From: Amorphochlora amoebiformis
Lineage: Eukaryota > Cercozoa > Chlorarachniophyceae
Assembly (NCBI GenBank): GCA_054601695.1
Contig: BAAHQB010000108.1
Span: 62,001 to 126,000, forward strand
Reading direction: 5' to 3'
DNA length: 64,000 bases
Shown here: piece after piece, positions 1-40,839 of the stretch
Numbering within the stretch: the stretch's first letter is position 1
How the letters are laid out: each line of letters begins with the position of its first letter
Notes under the pieces: model-generated
Told to the model about the DNA's origin: nothing
Seen by the model: the letters and a program-made list of their open reading frames with translations, nothing else
Database searches by the model: none
Program-made: the position numbers and the translations under genes

Positions 1-56
1 CGCCCGAATCCGTATCCCTGACCTCCCTAACCCTAAATGCATCTTAATTCGTACGT

Positions 57-60
57 ATGT

Positions 61-118
<58 letters not shown>

Positions 119-139
119 TCATATGCATGTATACTTACT

Positions 140-182
<43 letters not shown>

Positions 183-236
183 CATATATACATAGATACA
201 TACATATATATACATGTATGTATATATGTATGTAAC
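57..236. repeat. (TA)n microsatellite
   Basis: Almost pure alternating TA with occasional CA or TG steps. The Y/I-rich frames here are repeat translation. No exon was seen. Confidence 0.95.
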
Positions 237-700
237 CCTAACCCTAACCCTAACCCTACCCCTTACCCCTCACCCTAACCCTAACCCTAACCCTAACCCT
301 AACCTAACTCTACTTCATCCGAATCCGCAGCATTAACCCTAACTCTGTTGCCTTTCAACCCTAACCCTAACCCTAACCCGAACATTAAATAACCACAAAC
401 CTAACCCTAGCCCTAATCATAGCCTGAGAGCATCCCGACCCTAACCATAACCCTAACCCTAATTATAACCCTAACCCTAACGCTAACAATAACCCTAACC
501 CTAACCTAACCCTAACCCTAACCCTAAATCTAACCCTCACCCTAACCACAACTCTTACCCTAAACTCGACTCTTACCCTAGCCTTAGTCTAACCCTAACT
601 TTAGTTCTAACCCTAACCCTAACCCTAACCCTAACCCTAACTCAAACCCTAACCCTAACCCTAATCCTAACCCTAACACTAAACCTCTGACTCCAGTGCG
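229..700. repeat. interstitial telomere-like CCCTAA array with variants
   Basis: CCCTAA hexamers (TTAGGG on the other strand) are mixed with variants such as CCTAA, CTCAAA and CCATAA. The array runs into unique-looking sequence at about 690 and is followed by more DNA, so it is not a chromosome end. The degeneracy suggests an old internal array. Confidence 0.9.
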
Positions 701-780
701 GGCGTATGTGGGAACCTGAACCGATGACTCGAATCCTAACCTTACTTGGCGCTTGTTCTCTCGCATACCGGTCTGACGAA

Positions 781-1222
781 GGAACAGAAGAAGAGAGGAA
801 GAGAGAGAGAGAGAGGAGGAGAGAGAGAGGAAGAGAGAGAGAGAGAGAGGAAGAGAGAGAGAGAGAGAGGAAGAGAGAGAGAGAGATGAAGAGAGAGAGA
901 GAGAGAGGAAGAGAGAGCTGAGAGAGGAAGAGAGAGAGAGAGAGAGGAAGAGAGAGAGAGGAAGAGAGAGAGGAAGAGAGAGGAAGAGAGAGAGAGGAAG
1001 AGCGAGAGAGGAAGAGAGAGAGAGAGAGAGGAAGAGAGAGAGCTAGGAGAAGAGAGAGAGCTAGGAGAAGAGAGAGAGCTAGGAGAAGAGAGAAAGAGAG
1101 AGAGAGGAAGAGAGGGAGAGAGAGAAAGAAGAAGAGAGAGAGGAAGGGAGAGAGAGGAGGAGAGAGAGAGAGGAAGGAGATGGAGAGAGAGAGAGCAAGA
1201 GAGAGCAAGAGAGAGAGAGCGA
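781..1222. repeat. GA-rich purine tract
   Basis: GAGAGA and GAAGAG motifs with a duplicated GCTAGGAGAAGAG unit near 1,042-1,090. Poly-T tracts follow at 1,262-1,270, 1,336-1,348 and 1,389-1,406. The long S/L-rich minus-strand frames here are repeat translation. Confidence 0.9.
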
Positions 1223-1430
1223 GGGATTTTTGCGAACACATTTTTTTAATTAGTAATTTCTTTTTTTTGTAATTATCTAAACCCGTCGCTTTTCCCAATT
1301 TTTGTATCCGCGAACATTTATTTTTCATTATGATTTTTTTTTTTTTTCCAATTCCCCTAAAACCCGACATAATCAAAACGTGTTTTTGTGTTTTTTTTTT
1401 TTTTTTCTCCCCATTATTTTCGCGGACAAG

Positions 1431-1533
1431 TTTGCGTTCATTTATGGGGTGGACTGGAATCTCTGTTCTGGATACAACCGGCCCGAAAATGGTTTCTGAT
1501 GCCATACGAACATACCCTCGTTCACAAGACATG
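1431..1533 (+). CDS. possible exon of the unidentified left-hand gene
   Basis: A T-rich tract ends in a possible acceptor (GGACAAG), followed by about 103 bp of non-repetitive sequence and a possible donor ATG|GTAACAG. The last part, together with this donor, is copied at 1,664-1,725, which matches the 3' exon-echo pattern seen in better-defined genes here. More than one reading frame stays open, so no protein sequence can be fixed. It could equally be a non-coding duplication or a minus-strand exon. Confidence 0.22.
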
Positions 1534-1785
1534 GTAACAGATAGAGAGGGTTCCTTTTCTCGCTCTCTTTATTCGAATAATTTTTCGCGTCTCTGAATCT
1601 CTCATTCTCTCTCTCTCTCTCTCTCTCTCACTCATCCATTCCCTTTCTCTCTCTTTACCACCGGGCCCGAAAATGGTTTCTGATGCCATACGAACATGCC
1701 CTCGTTCACAGGACATGGTAACAGATAGAGAGTTTCTTTTCTCGCTCTCTTTATTCGCTCGATTTTTCGCGTCTCTAAACCTCAC
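1480..1785. repeat. direct duplication of about 120 bp
   Basis: The stretch beginning CCCGAAAATGGTTTCTGATG at about 1,482 recurs at about 1,665 with few differences. Both copies continue through GTAACAGATAGAG and CGCTCTCTTTATTCG. A CT-rich stretch separates them, and another CT tract follows at 1,800-1,910. Confidence 0.85.
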
Positions 1786-1961
1786 TCCGTTTCTCTCATC
1801 CTCTCTCTCTCTCTCTCCACTCTCTCTCTCTCTCTCTCCACTCTCTCTCTCTCTCTCTCCACTCTCTCTCTTTCTCTCTCTCTCTCTTCATTCTCTCTCT
1901 CTCTTTCTCTATGGTTAACGGAGAGAGTGAGAGAGTATGTCAGTACCTTGTATATATGTAT

Positions 1962-1996
<35 letters not shown>

Positions 1997-2067
1997 ATAT
2001 GTATACATGTATATAATATATGCATATATCTAATACGCAAATTTATGCATATGTAAATATACATATG

Positions 2068-2111
<44 letters not shown>

Positions 2112-2112
2112 C

Positions 2113-2151
<39 letters not shown>

Positions 2152-2152
2152 C

Positions 2153-2195
<43 letters not shown>

Positions 2196-2249
2196 TGTAT
2201 ATATATATATATATATATTATACACTATACTTCTCTTCATATAATATAT

Positions 2250-2520
2250 ATATGTGGAAGGAGAAAGAGAAAGGAGCCAAGAGGGGGGTGGGGGCATGGA
2301 GAAAGGGAGAAGGGAGAAAGGGAGAAGGGAACAGGGATCAGGGGGGAGAGGGAGAAAGAGAGAGAGGGAGAAAGAGAGAGAGGGAGAAAGAGAGAGAGGG
2401 AGAAAGAGAGAGAGGGAGAAAGAGAGAGAGGGAGAGAGGCTAACGCATGTAGAGAGGTAATGGTATGGAGAGAAGGAGAGAGGGAAAGAGAGAGAAAGGG
2501 AGAGAAAGAGAGAGAAGAGG

Positions 2521-2557
<37 letters not shown>

Positions 2558-2715
2558 GGAGAGAGAGGGAGAGAGAGGGGAAAAGAGAGAGAGAGAGAGG
2601 GAAAGAGAGAGAGAGAGAGAGAGAGAGAAGGAAAGGGAGAGAGAGAGTCAGAGAGAGAGAAAAAAAAAGATAGAGAGAAAGAGAGAAAGAAAGAGAGAGA
2701 AAGCAATAGCAAAAG
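2250..2715. repeat. GA-rich purine block with a 16-bp tandem unit
   Basis: Between about 2,348 and 2,432 the unit AGAGAGAGGGAGAAAG repeats about five times, then grades into irregular GA sequence. Frames rich in R/E and S/L on the two strands are artefacts of this composition. Confidence 0.9.
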
Positions 2716-2886
2716 GAGGAAGATTGGAACGAAATAATATTCATATCAAGTTCAATATATATTTATATTCACAAATATATATATATATATATATATATTC
2801 ATACGTACACACATATTCATGATCAAATATTTATCAGATAGGAATACTAGATACAGATGTCTTCAACGGCCAAATGGATAGAGGGT

Positions 2887-3205
2887 CCTAACCCTAACCC
2901 TAACCCTAACCCTAACCCTAACCCTAACTCAAACTCTTAACCATAACTCCAACCTTAACCCTAACCCTAACCTAACCCTGACCGTAACCCTAACTGTAAC
3001 CCCAACCCTAACCACCCTAGCGAGAATCTTAGCCCAAACGCTTGCCTAACACTAACCCTAATCCTTAACCCTAACCAGAACCCTAATCATGAACCCTAAC
3101 CCTAATCATGAACCCTAACCCTAACCTTAATCCTTAGTCCTTACCCTAATCCAAACCCTAACCCTAACCCAAACCCAAGCCCTAACCCTAGCCTAAGGTT
3201 TATGG
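2887..3205. repeat. interstitial telomere-like CCCTAA array
   Basis: CCCTAA repeats with many substituted units lie between GA-rich and TA-rich DNA. There is no sign of a chromosome terminus. Confidence 0.9.
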
Positions 3206-3279
3206 TGATGTTGGGGTTTTTGGTTAATATTAGGGCTAAGGACCGTGATGAACACGCTATGGATAGAGAGTGAGTATAC

Positions 3280-3284
3280 GACTT

Positions 3285-3321
<37 letters not shown>

Positions 3322-3556
3322 ATATATATAATATATATACATATATATTTATATATATATATATATATATTATAGATATATATATATATAATGTATATAT
3401 AAGTATATTATATATGTCTATATCTACTATGCGTTGTATTTATATATGTATATATACATATACATCTACATATATATATAGATAGATATATATTCATACA
3501 ATATATGTATATATATATATATACGTTTATATTTAATGAAATGTTCATGTATATAT

Positions 3557-3598
<42 letters not shown>

Positions 3599-3738
3599 TA
3601 TATATGTACGTACCGTGCTTACCAAGGCCATCCCACGGAATTGTATATATACCTACAATGGCATATATAATATATATATATATATATACATGCACATATA
3701 TACGTGTGTGTGTGCGTGTGTGTGTATAATATATACAC

Positions 3739-3795
<57 letters not shown>

Positions 3796-3879
3796 TATAT
3801 ATATATTTATATATATATATATAACTTTACATATATATATATATATATATATATATTATGTATTACATATACATGTATG

Positions 3880-3925
<46 letters not shown>

Positions 3926-4151
3926 CATACACATATATATAAATATATATATACATATACATATATATATATATATGTAGAGTTTTAAAATTGCTCCTAA
4001 TACTAAGCAAAACATATACATCATACATATATATATACATATATATATATATATAATATATATACATATATATCGTATATATATATATATATACATATAC
4101 ATGTGTATATGTGTGTGCGTGTGTGCGTTCACATAGCACATATATGTATTT

Positions 4152-4190
<39 letters not shown>
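3280..4190. repeat. TA-rich arrays with a short unique island
   Basis: Mostly (TA)n with CA and TG patches. The unique island at about 3,606-3,640 resembles the 5' part of the probable exon at 4,191-4,256 and is interpreted as an exon echo. Confidence 0.85.
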
Positions 4191-4192
<2 letters not shown>

Positions 4193-4256
4193 TTCCATGT
4201 GCTTCGAAGGCTATCCACAGAAATTCTGCAGGCTGGACAACCAATAGCCCTTTTCC
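4191..4256 (+). CDS. probable exon of the unidentified left-hand gene
   Basis: A TA array ending in ATATATAG abuts 66 bp of unique sequence that ends at CTTTTCC|GTAATA. One frame reads [20 protein letters not shown] with no stop, but a second frame is also open. A degraded copy of its first half lies upstream at about 3,606-3,640. The family is not recognised. Its phase does not join directly to the exon at 5,022, so an exon is missing or a boundary is wrong. Confidence 0.4.
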
Positions 4257-4257
4257 G

Positions 4258-4306
<49 letters not shown>

Positions 4307-4522
4307 CATATATTTATATATATATATATAGATATATATATATATATTATATATGTATATATATATATACATATATATATGTATTTATAGATGTGCATTT
4401 GTGAACAATTGTATACACATACATATATATACTCATATATACATATATATATATATATAATATATATATATATGTATGTACATATATGTATGTATAGAAA
4501 TATATACACAAGCACACAAACA

Positions 4523-4609
<87 letters not shown>

Positions 4610-4690
4610 TTATGTGTGTATATCTACTTGTATGTACATGTGAATATAACTGAATATATATGTCCATATACCTATGTATAATAAATAAAT

Positions 4691-4722
<32 letters not shown>

Positions 4723-4950
4723 CATATACATATATAATATGTACTTTGCTAGACAAATATGTACCCTTATAGATACATATGTACATACATATGTGTACAT
4801 ATGTATATATATATATATATATGTATATATATGTTTGTGTGCGTGTGTGTTTGTGTGTGTATATATTTATGTATATAAATAGAAAAAATATACTGTAAAT
4901 ACATATATATATACATATATACACATAATATAAATGTACAGCAACAACAG

Positions 4951-4985
<35 letters not shown>

Positions 4986-5021
4986 TAACATATATATATA
5001 TATATATTATGGGTACGACAG

Positions 5022-5038
5022 GACATGCCACTCCTTGC
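5022..5038 (+). CDS. possible 17-nt microexon
   Basis: Unique bases follow GGTACGACAG and precede a GTATAT donor. Read as GAC ATG CCA CTC CTT GC it leaves phase 2, exactly what the exon at 5,963 requires. The support is phase logic only. Confidence 0.3.
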
Positions 5039-5051
5039 GTATATCATAATT

Positions 5052-5086
<35 letters not shown>

Positions 5087-5201
5087 AAGTATGTAGTATA
5101 CATATGTACATATATATAAATTATATACGTATATATATATATATGCGCGTAAGTACATTTAAGTACACAGGTGAGCATTGTTTATATGTAAGTAAATGTA
5201 G

Positions 5202-5236
<35 letters not shown>

Positions 5237-5299
5237 TATATAATTTTATACATATACATATATATATATATGTATACATATATATATATATAGATATAA

Positions 5300-5332
<33 letters not shown>

Positions 5333-5439
5333 CTATATACATATATATGTGTATATATATATATACATGAATAATACATTAATACATACATACATATGTA
5401 TGTACAACATATAAATACATGACATATATATTTATATGT

Positions 5440-5962
5440 ATATACATATAATATACACATATATAGGTACACAGGTGAGCATATATGTATATACATATAA
5501 TGTACACATATATAGGGACACAGGTGAGCATATATGTATATACATATAATATACACATATATAGGTACACAGGTGAGCATATATGTGTATACATATAATA
5601 TACACACATATAGGTACACAGGTGAGTATATATGTAAAAAACATATAATATACACATATATAGGTACACAGGTGAGCATATATGTATATACATATAATAT
5701 ACACATATATAGGTACACAGGTGAGCATATATGTATATACATATAATATACATATATATATAGGTACACAGGTGAGCATATATGTGTATACATATAATAT
5801 ACACACATATAGGTACACAGGTGAGTATATATGTAAAAAACATATAATATACACATATATAGGTACACAGGTGAGCATATATGTATATACATATAATATA
5901 CACATATATAGGTACACAGGTGAGCATATATGTATATACATATAATATACATATATATATAG
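5440..5962 (+). repeat. minisatellite of ~49 bp, about 11 copies, containing echoes of the next exon's start
   Basis: Each unit contains TATATAG followed by GTACACAGGTGAG and a TA-rich spacer of about 35 bp. The same bases with the same acceptor begin the exon at 5,963. A solitary related copy lies at about 5,163. Variant spacers recur in the same order in two successive blocks of about 200 bp, so part of the array was duplicated as a block. It is not a CRISPR array, because the spacers are TA variants of each other. Confidence 0.85.
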
Positions 5963-6049
5963 GTACACAGGTGAGCATACGATAATGGGAAAACGAATAC
6001 CCCACCGCCTGATTGCGATCATTATATTAGAGGTATATATAGTATATTA

Positions 6050-6087
<38 letters not shown>

Positions 6088-6139
6088 AATATATATGTGT
6101 GTGTATATATATATGCATATATATATATATATATATATA

Positions 6140-6176
<37 letters not shown>

Positions 6177-6332
6177 GTTATTATTATTATTATTATATAT
6201 ATGTATAATATATATATATATATATGTGTGTGTGTATGTGTGTTTAAATGTGATGACGCATCACCTTATTTGTGATGACGCATCACCTTATTTCTAACAT
6301 TATATTGGTGGTATGAATCTGTATATCCATGT

Positions 6333-6389
<57 letters not shown>

Positions 6390-6421
6390 TTATATATACA
6401 TCTATATATATATATATATAT

Positions 6422-6462
<41 letters not shown>

Positions 6463-7003
6463 GTATGTATATATATATATATATATATTATATAGTTATA
6501 GTACATACATAAATATGAATGTAAATATTATATATATATATACATATATATATTTATATATATATATAATATATGCATGTATATATATATATATATATAT
6601 GCATGTACGTATATATATATATATATATAATATATGCATGTGTGTGTGTATATATATATATATGTATGTACGTATATAATATATATATATATATATGTAT
6701 GTGTATATGTACATGTATATATATGTATATATGTATACACTATGATTAGGATTAGGGTGTATTTTCACCTAAATCACACCAGGGGTAGGCTAGGATTAGG
6801 GCGGTAGCCTGGTAGGGTTACCTACGAATATATATGTATAAATGTATTACCATAAGAGTACATATATATATATATATATATATATACAAGATACATCTAG
6901 TACATATGTAACCAAGGTGATGGCACTCTACATATTTTTGACGTATGGATTCGCCTGGTATAACGACAAAGCTAGGATACATAGAGAGCAGAAGAAAAAG
7001 TGA
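5963..7003 (+). CDS. last two exons of an unrecognised small membrane protein
   Basis: Exon 5,963-6,032 (acceptor ATATATAG, donor GAG|GTATAT) encodes [20 protein letters not shown] followed by ILE. Exon 6,917-7,003 (acceptor AACCAAG) encodes [20 protein letters not shown] followed by IHREQKKK and a TGA stop. The join is in phase and creates a single hydrophobic segment spanning the junction, then a short basic C-terminal tail. The tail ends in lysines but does not match a strict KKXX ER-retrieval signal. The family is not recognised. Upstream exons probably lie among the repeats at 1,400-5,040. The gene converges on the kinesin gene, with 428 bp between the two stop codons. Confidence 0.55.
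6033..6916 (+). other. intron with TA and TTA arrays and an exact 22-bp duplication
   Basis: Contains (TTA)n at about 6,142-6,196. It also contains two adjacent exact copies of a 22-bp unit, 6,249-6,270 and 6,271-6,292, each carrying the inverted pair GTGATG/CATCAC around ACG. The rest is TA-rich up to about 6,740. Confidence 0.6.
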
Positions 7004-7431
7004 TCATGACGACTAACTTAGCCTTGGCATGGCCCATCATCTAGCATGGCCGTGACCCCTAGTATACATCTAGTTCATCTAGTACATACTAGCCTTTGCT
7101 ACTTGTGTCCTAATCCCCTTGAATTATCAAGAGTTGCGTAATGAAATTTTGGAATTATATACCTGGTATAGTCTAGGCTTAACGCTAGTCATGCGCCCAT
7201 GAAACTAGGATAATCTACATAAATACTAGAAATAATATCATGATGCTAGTCACAGTTGTCTGAGCACCTGTACCAACTGTAATCTTGTAGCTATATTCCA
7301 GATACTCTAGATACTAGGCTATTACTAGCGTATATACTAACGTATAGGCTAGATACTAGCTCTAGTCTCTGGGGTCTAGCTAGTACAACATGATCAGGAT
7401 GAACTGTAAGGTTATGACGGCATACCGTTGA
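7004..7431. other. convergent intergenic spacer
   Basis: Unique sequence between the stop of the left-hand gene and the stop of the kinesin gene. It has no TA arrays and is rich in CTAG tetranucleotides. No gene or RNA is recognised. It probably holds both 3' UTRs. Confidence 0.6.
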
Positions 7432-10077
<2,646 letters not shown>

Positions 10078-10412
10078 AGTTGTCCTACTTTGTGTGAATG
10101 TACCACTCTTGGCCTGCGCCCGCTGCTGGGAGAGCTGTAACGCCAAGTGTGATTCGGTGCTACATACAGCCAAGTCACTCCCAATAGTATTACACAGTGC
10201 AATGTCATGGTTAATTCCCCCTTGCTTGATGTCACACACAATGACACATGGGCTGTTATTGCCTTTTAGGTGATTATGAGTATGGCGTTGTGTTGTCAGG
10301 AGACCCGAGGGACGACGCTTTTGCCGCCCTCTTGTGTAGTTTCGCTTTGGGTCCTGCCACTGCTTACGTTCGAACCCACCCCCTGCCCGTTGACCAACGA
10401 GAATTGAAAGCT
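10078..10412. promoter_or_regulatory. shared divergent promoter region, kinesin/Lhcb
   Basis: Only 335 bp separate the two head-to-head start codons. The region is unique, of balanced composition and free of microsatellites. No TATA box or named operator could be assigned. It must contain both 5' UTRs and at least the core promoters. Confidence 0.55.
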
Positions 10413-11806
10413 ATGCGCATCTCCGTCAACAAACTCGCCCTAGCCGGCAGCGCTGCCGTCAACGTCGCCCTCGTCGCGGCTCTCTTCTCTGGCTCCGGCA
10501 CCACCCAGAGTACGAGAACGTCGAGCGCGCATTCATTGGAACTGACTCAGTGTACTCTGTTTAGATGTCCAAGCCGGTATTGTTGCTTCCAGCAAGGCTG
10601 GATCGACGATCGTATCCCGTGGAGCCGCCGCCGCTAACATGCCGACTTCCGCCAAGGTTTCCGGCATGAAGACTGGTATCACTCGCTCAAAATCTATGCT
10701 TCAAATGTTCGCGCATTGAAAGTGTTCCTATGTAAATGTACACTTGAACTTCACGCCATGATAACTATTCTCACATCTCGTCATGGTGTTGTTGTATTCG
10801 TTAATTTGCAGCCGCTGCCATCTCTCCTCGCCAGTTCAGGGCCATGCAGATGGCTGGAGCAATCGCCACCAAGGCCGGGGCAAAGTCTGTCGCCGACTTC
10901 CGCGAGATCGCCCAGAACGCCGTGTGCGAGATGGGCCGCGAGTCGGGCAATAAGGGTAATACATTTAACCCATGCTTACCATCACCACTAATATGAACCC
11001 CCTCAGCTCTTCTCGGTGCCTGCAACGTCGAGTGGTACGGTCCTAACCGCCCCAAGTGGCTTCCGGACGCCTTCCTTGCTGGTGTTCCTGACTACCTCAC
11101 CGGCGAGTACCCGGGAGACTACGGGTGGGATGCCTTCGGACTTTCTGCCGACCCCGCCACCTTCGCGAACTACCGTGAGGCTGAGCTCCTCCACGCTCGC
11201 TGGGCTATGCTTGGTGCCCTTGGATGCGTCTTCCCTGAGATTCTGTCCAATTACTATGGTGTCCAGCTTGAAGAGCCCGTCTGGTGGAAGGCTGGATCTC
11301 TTGTCCTGAGCGGCAAGAACATTGACTACCTTGGATCGGATAAGTTGGTTCATGCTTCATCGATTATCGCTATTGCCGCCGCTCAGGTATGTTTTTTTCT
11401 TCCACTTTTTTAAATCATGTTTAAATATTATATCTACGTACGCGTCCATGTATGTACTAAAACGTATCATATATACTCAAACATATCACATTACATACAT
11501 ATATACATATATATAAATATATGTATATATAGATTTTATATTTATTTATAGTGCATTACGTTCATTTGTTTTTGGATTATCCCAAACCATCTACATACGA
11601 AAGTCGTCTTTCTTCATATACGTAAATTGATTTAGGTGGTTCTTATGGGAGGTGCTGAGATCTACCGTGCCAGTGGTGCTCTCCCCAGCGGTATGTTCCA
11701 AATGAATAGAATATATCCTGAGAGTATATATATATCCGAAGTAGAAAAATACATACGATATATATACGTATATATGTACATATATATATGTATATATATC
11801 TATGTA

Positions 11807-11866
<60 letters not shown>

Positions 11867-11876
11867 ACAAAAATTG

Positions 11877-11915
<39 letters not shown>

Positions 11916-12303
11916 TCATTCCTTAGGTGAGGAACTCGACAAGCTTCACCCTGGAGGATCTTTCAATCCCCTGAAGCTGGGAAAGACTGACGAGGTTAAG
12001 AAAGATTCGAAATCAACATGTGCCATATGCATAAAATGAAATACATACAAATTCATCATCACAGGATCTTGCTGAGCTGAAGGTTAAGGAGATCAAGAAT
12101 GGTCGTCTTGCTATGTTCTCCATGGTCGGATTTTACCTACAGGCTGCTGCTACCGGAGAGGGACCTATTCAGGTATATTCGTAACTACTTGTCTATATAT
12201 ATATATATATATATAATATGATGTATAATATCGTGTATACATGATATATATACATATATATATATATAGATATATTATTGTGTGTATCTGTTAGGAAATA
12301 TAA

Positions 12304-12344
<41 letters not shown>

Positions 12345-12394
12345 TTAAACACAAACATATATATATATATACACATATATAATAATTAATATAT

Positions 12395-12432
<38 letters not shown>

Positions 12433-12578
12433 ATAATACACATGTAATGTACATATATACTAGTAGAGATAATTCTGTAACCCCTAACCCCCTCCAGAAC
12501 CTCATCGACCACAGGGCAGACGCCGCCAACGAGAACATCTTCAAGTACGTCTTCAGTTCCCCTGAACCCGTCTTGTAA
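10413..12578 (+). CDS. Lhcb: major LHCII-type chlorophyll a/b-binding protein
   Basis: Eight exons: 10,413-10,509; 10,565-10,675; 10,812-10,955; 11,007-11,386; 11,636-11,690; 11,927-11,994; 12,065-12,172; 12,498-12,578. Total 347 residues. Residues 1-32 resemble a signal peptide (core [18 protein letters not shown]). Residues 33 to about 75 are basic and Ser/Ala/Thr-rich, like a transit peptide. The mature part carries the trimerisation motif WYGPNR (127-132). Helix B has E177, H180 and R182, helix C has Q244 and E252, and helix A has E294, N297, R299 and Q311; H326 lies near the C-terminus. All correspond to LHCII pigment ligands. It is an antenna protein of thylakoid membranes feeding photosystem II. 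The presequence suggests import into a complex plastid. Introns are 51-325 bp; the longer ones hold TA arrays. Confidence 0.95.
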
Positions 12579-13881
12579 GCTGTCTTACACACCGCCTTGG
12601 GCCCATATCATGCAAGTCGATGGAGATGGAGATAGCAATCTAGCTTTCAATTCTATATTTTCTCCAAGAAAAAAATGAAGAGAGAGTGGGGTATTATGGC
12701 CTGTACTACAGGTCTCTAGACGCATGTATGGGGGAGGCTTCTTGGGGAAAGGAAGTTCCCCTTATTTCCTCGCGGCGACATCATTGCACGTGTTTTCCAG
12801 ACAATTGTTTACATACCGGGAGCTGTGCTCTGATAAGCACGCCGGGGGCTGTAGTTGACCTAGACCGTTGGCGTTCGCCGCATGTTATTTAAAACTTAAT
12901 AAAATTCGAAAAGGTTCCAAAAATCCATTTAGATGCATCTGAATTTGATGCTATTGCGATGAGTGGTTGTACAGTCTAGTACTAGATAGCAGTTTAACAT
13001 ACTGGTACAAGATATTATATGTGTACATATGTACATATGTACATGTAGAGGTTAATAGTATACTATAAGCAGGCTAGATTCAATGATACTAGACATCATA
13101 AATGTTTGATAAAGATAACACTGTGACTCGATTTAACTAAGGCTCGGCGTTCGAATTCTCCTTCCCCTAGATTCAAGATGTTTTGTAACCTAGTCTAGCA
13201 AGTCTAGAAGTAAACTTCGCAAAAATAATCATTGCATTCACAATTGTGATATCTGGAATTCTAGAGAATGTGATTGAAGACCGCAACTGCTCAGTAGCAT
13301 GACGTTAGAACAGAAATTGGTCGCGAACTGCGACCTCAACCGGCCGCGAGGCCCCTGGGACGCATAATAGTCAAACCCATCTTTCCGAAATTAAATTAGG
13401 TAATATTAAACTTTGGAGTTGAATGCCGGGGTTAGATTCAGAATACCGGGGGTTCTCATCTTTTTTAGTCTTCATAACTTTGATCAGATATCAAGATAAA
13501 GGGTTTAAGATACATGCCTGATAGATGACGTGTGTAGGTTCCGAATAATGGTGTCGGCTGTCCAGCGTGCAAGGTCGTTAGCAGAAGGGGGAAAGGGGTT
13601 TATATTTGTCAATTTGGTGATTTCTGCTTGTACCCTTCTTCTGTATCCATTGGATGGTTGAGCTTGGCGGGAGGGGGGATGCTTTGGGAAGGAAGGGACG
13701 TTGGTTCGGTGTCATCCTTGATTTTTTCCACTCAGGAGGTCTATCGGCGCACTGTTTGGAGTGCAGGTACGTTGTTGCGTGTCCACGTGATAATTAGAGA
13801 GAATTTCTATTGCCGATCATGTATGTACTAATCGTTTTTACGATTTGCGAGAAGATCCAAAGGCTAGAGGTGACCGAGTTT
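12579..13881. other. intergenic spacer between Lhcb and RFT1
   Basis: Mostly unique sequence of about 1.3 kb without long TA arrays. A palindromic run of ACATATGTACATATGT lies near 13,025. CTAG-containing words are frequent around 13,170-13,270. No further gene, tRNA or rRNA was seen. It should contain the Lhcb 3' UTR and the RFT1 promoter. Confidence 0.6.
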
Positions 13882-40368
<26,487 letters not shown>

Positions 40369-40417
<49 letters not shown>

Positions 40418-40732
40418 GTATATATATATATATATATTACATCATCATATCTTATCATCACATCACTAGTAGATTTTTCGCAACACATTAATAACCCCCC
40501 CCACAGTTTACTAATCCAGAGAATGGAAGAGAGAAACGAATGTGAAGGAAAAGAAATGAGAGGGAGGGGGGGGGGAGAAGAGAGCGCGGCCGGGATAGAG
40601 AGAGAGAAAGAGAGTCGAGAGTATATAATATTACAAAATTGCTACTGTTTTAGGTGATATATACTATGTATAATAAAATATTATACATCTATACATATAC
40701 ATATATATATATATATATATAATGTATGCATA

Positions 40733-40768
<36 letters not shown>

Positions 40769-40789
40769 TGTGTGTGTGTATAATGTAAT

Positions 40790-40839
<50 letters not shown>

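Noticed and set aside
229-700. Chromosome end (telomere)
   Set aside because: Arrays of the same kind occur at ten or more internal places in both orientations and are degenerate.
5440-5980. CRISPR-like array
   Set aside because: The context is a eukaryotic nuclear genome, the spacers are near-identical TA variants, and the repeat equals the start of the next exon.
10078-10239. Kinesin start at the upstream end of the open frame (10,239)
   Set aside because: That position is GTG. The first ATG in frame is at 10,077, and eukaryotic initiation at GTG is unlikely.
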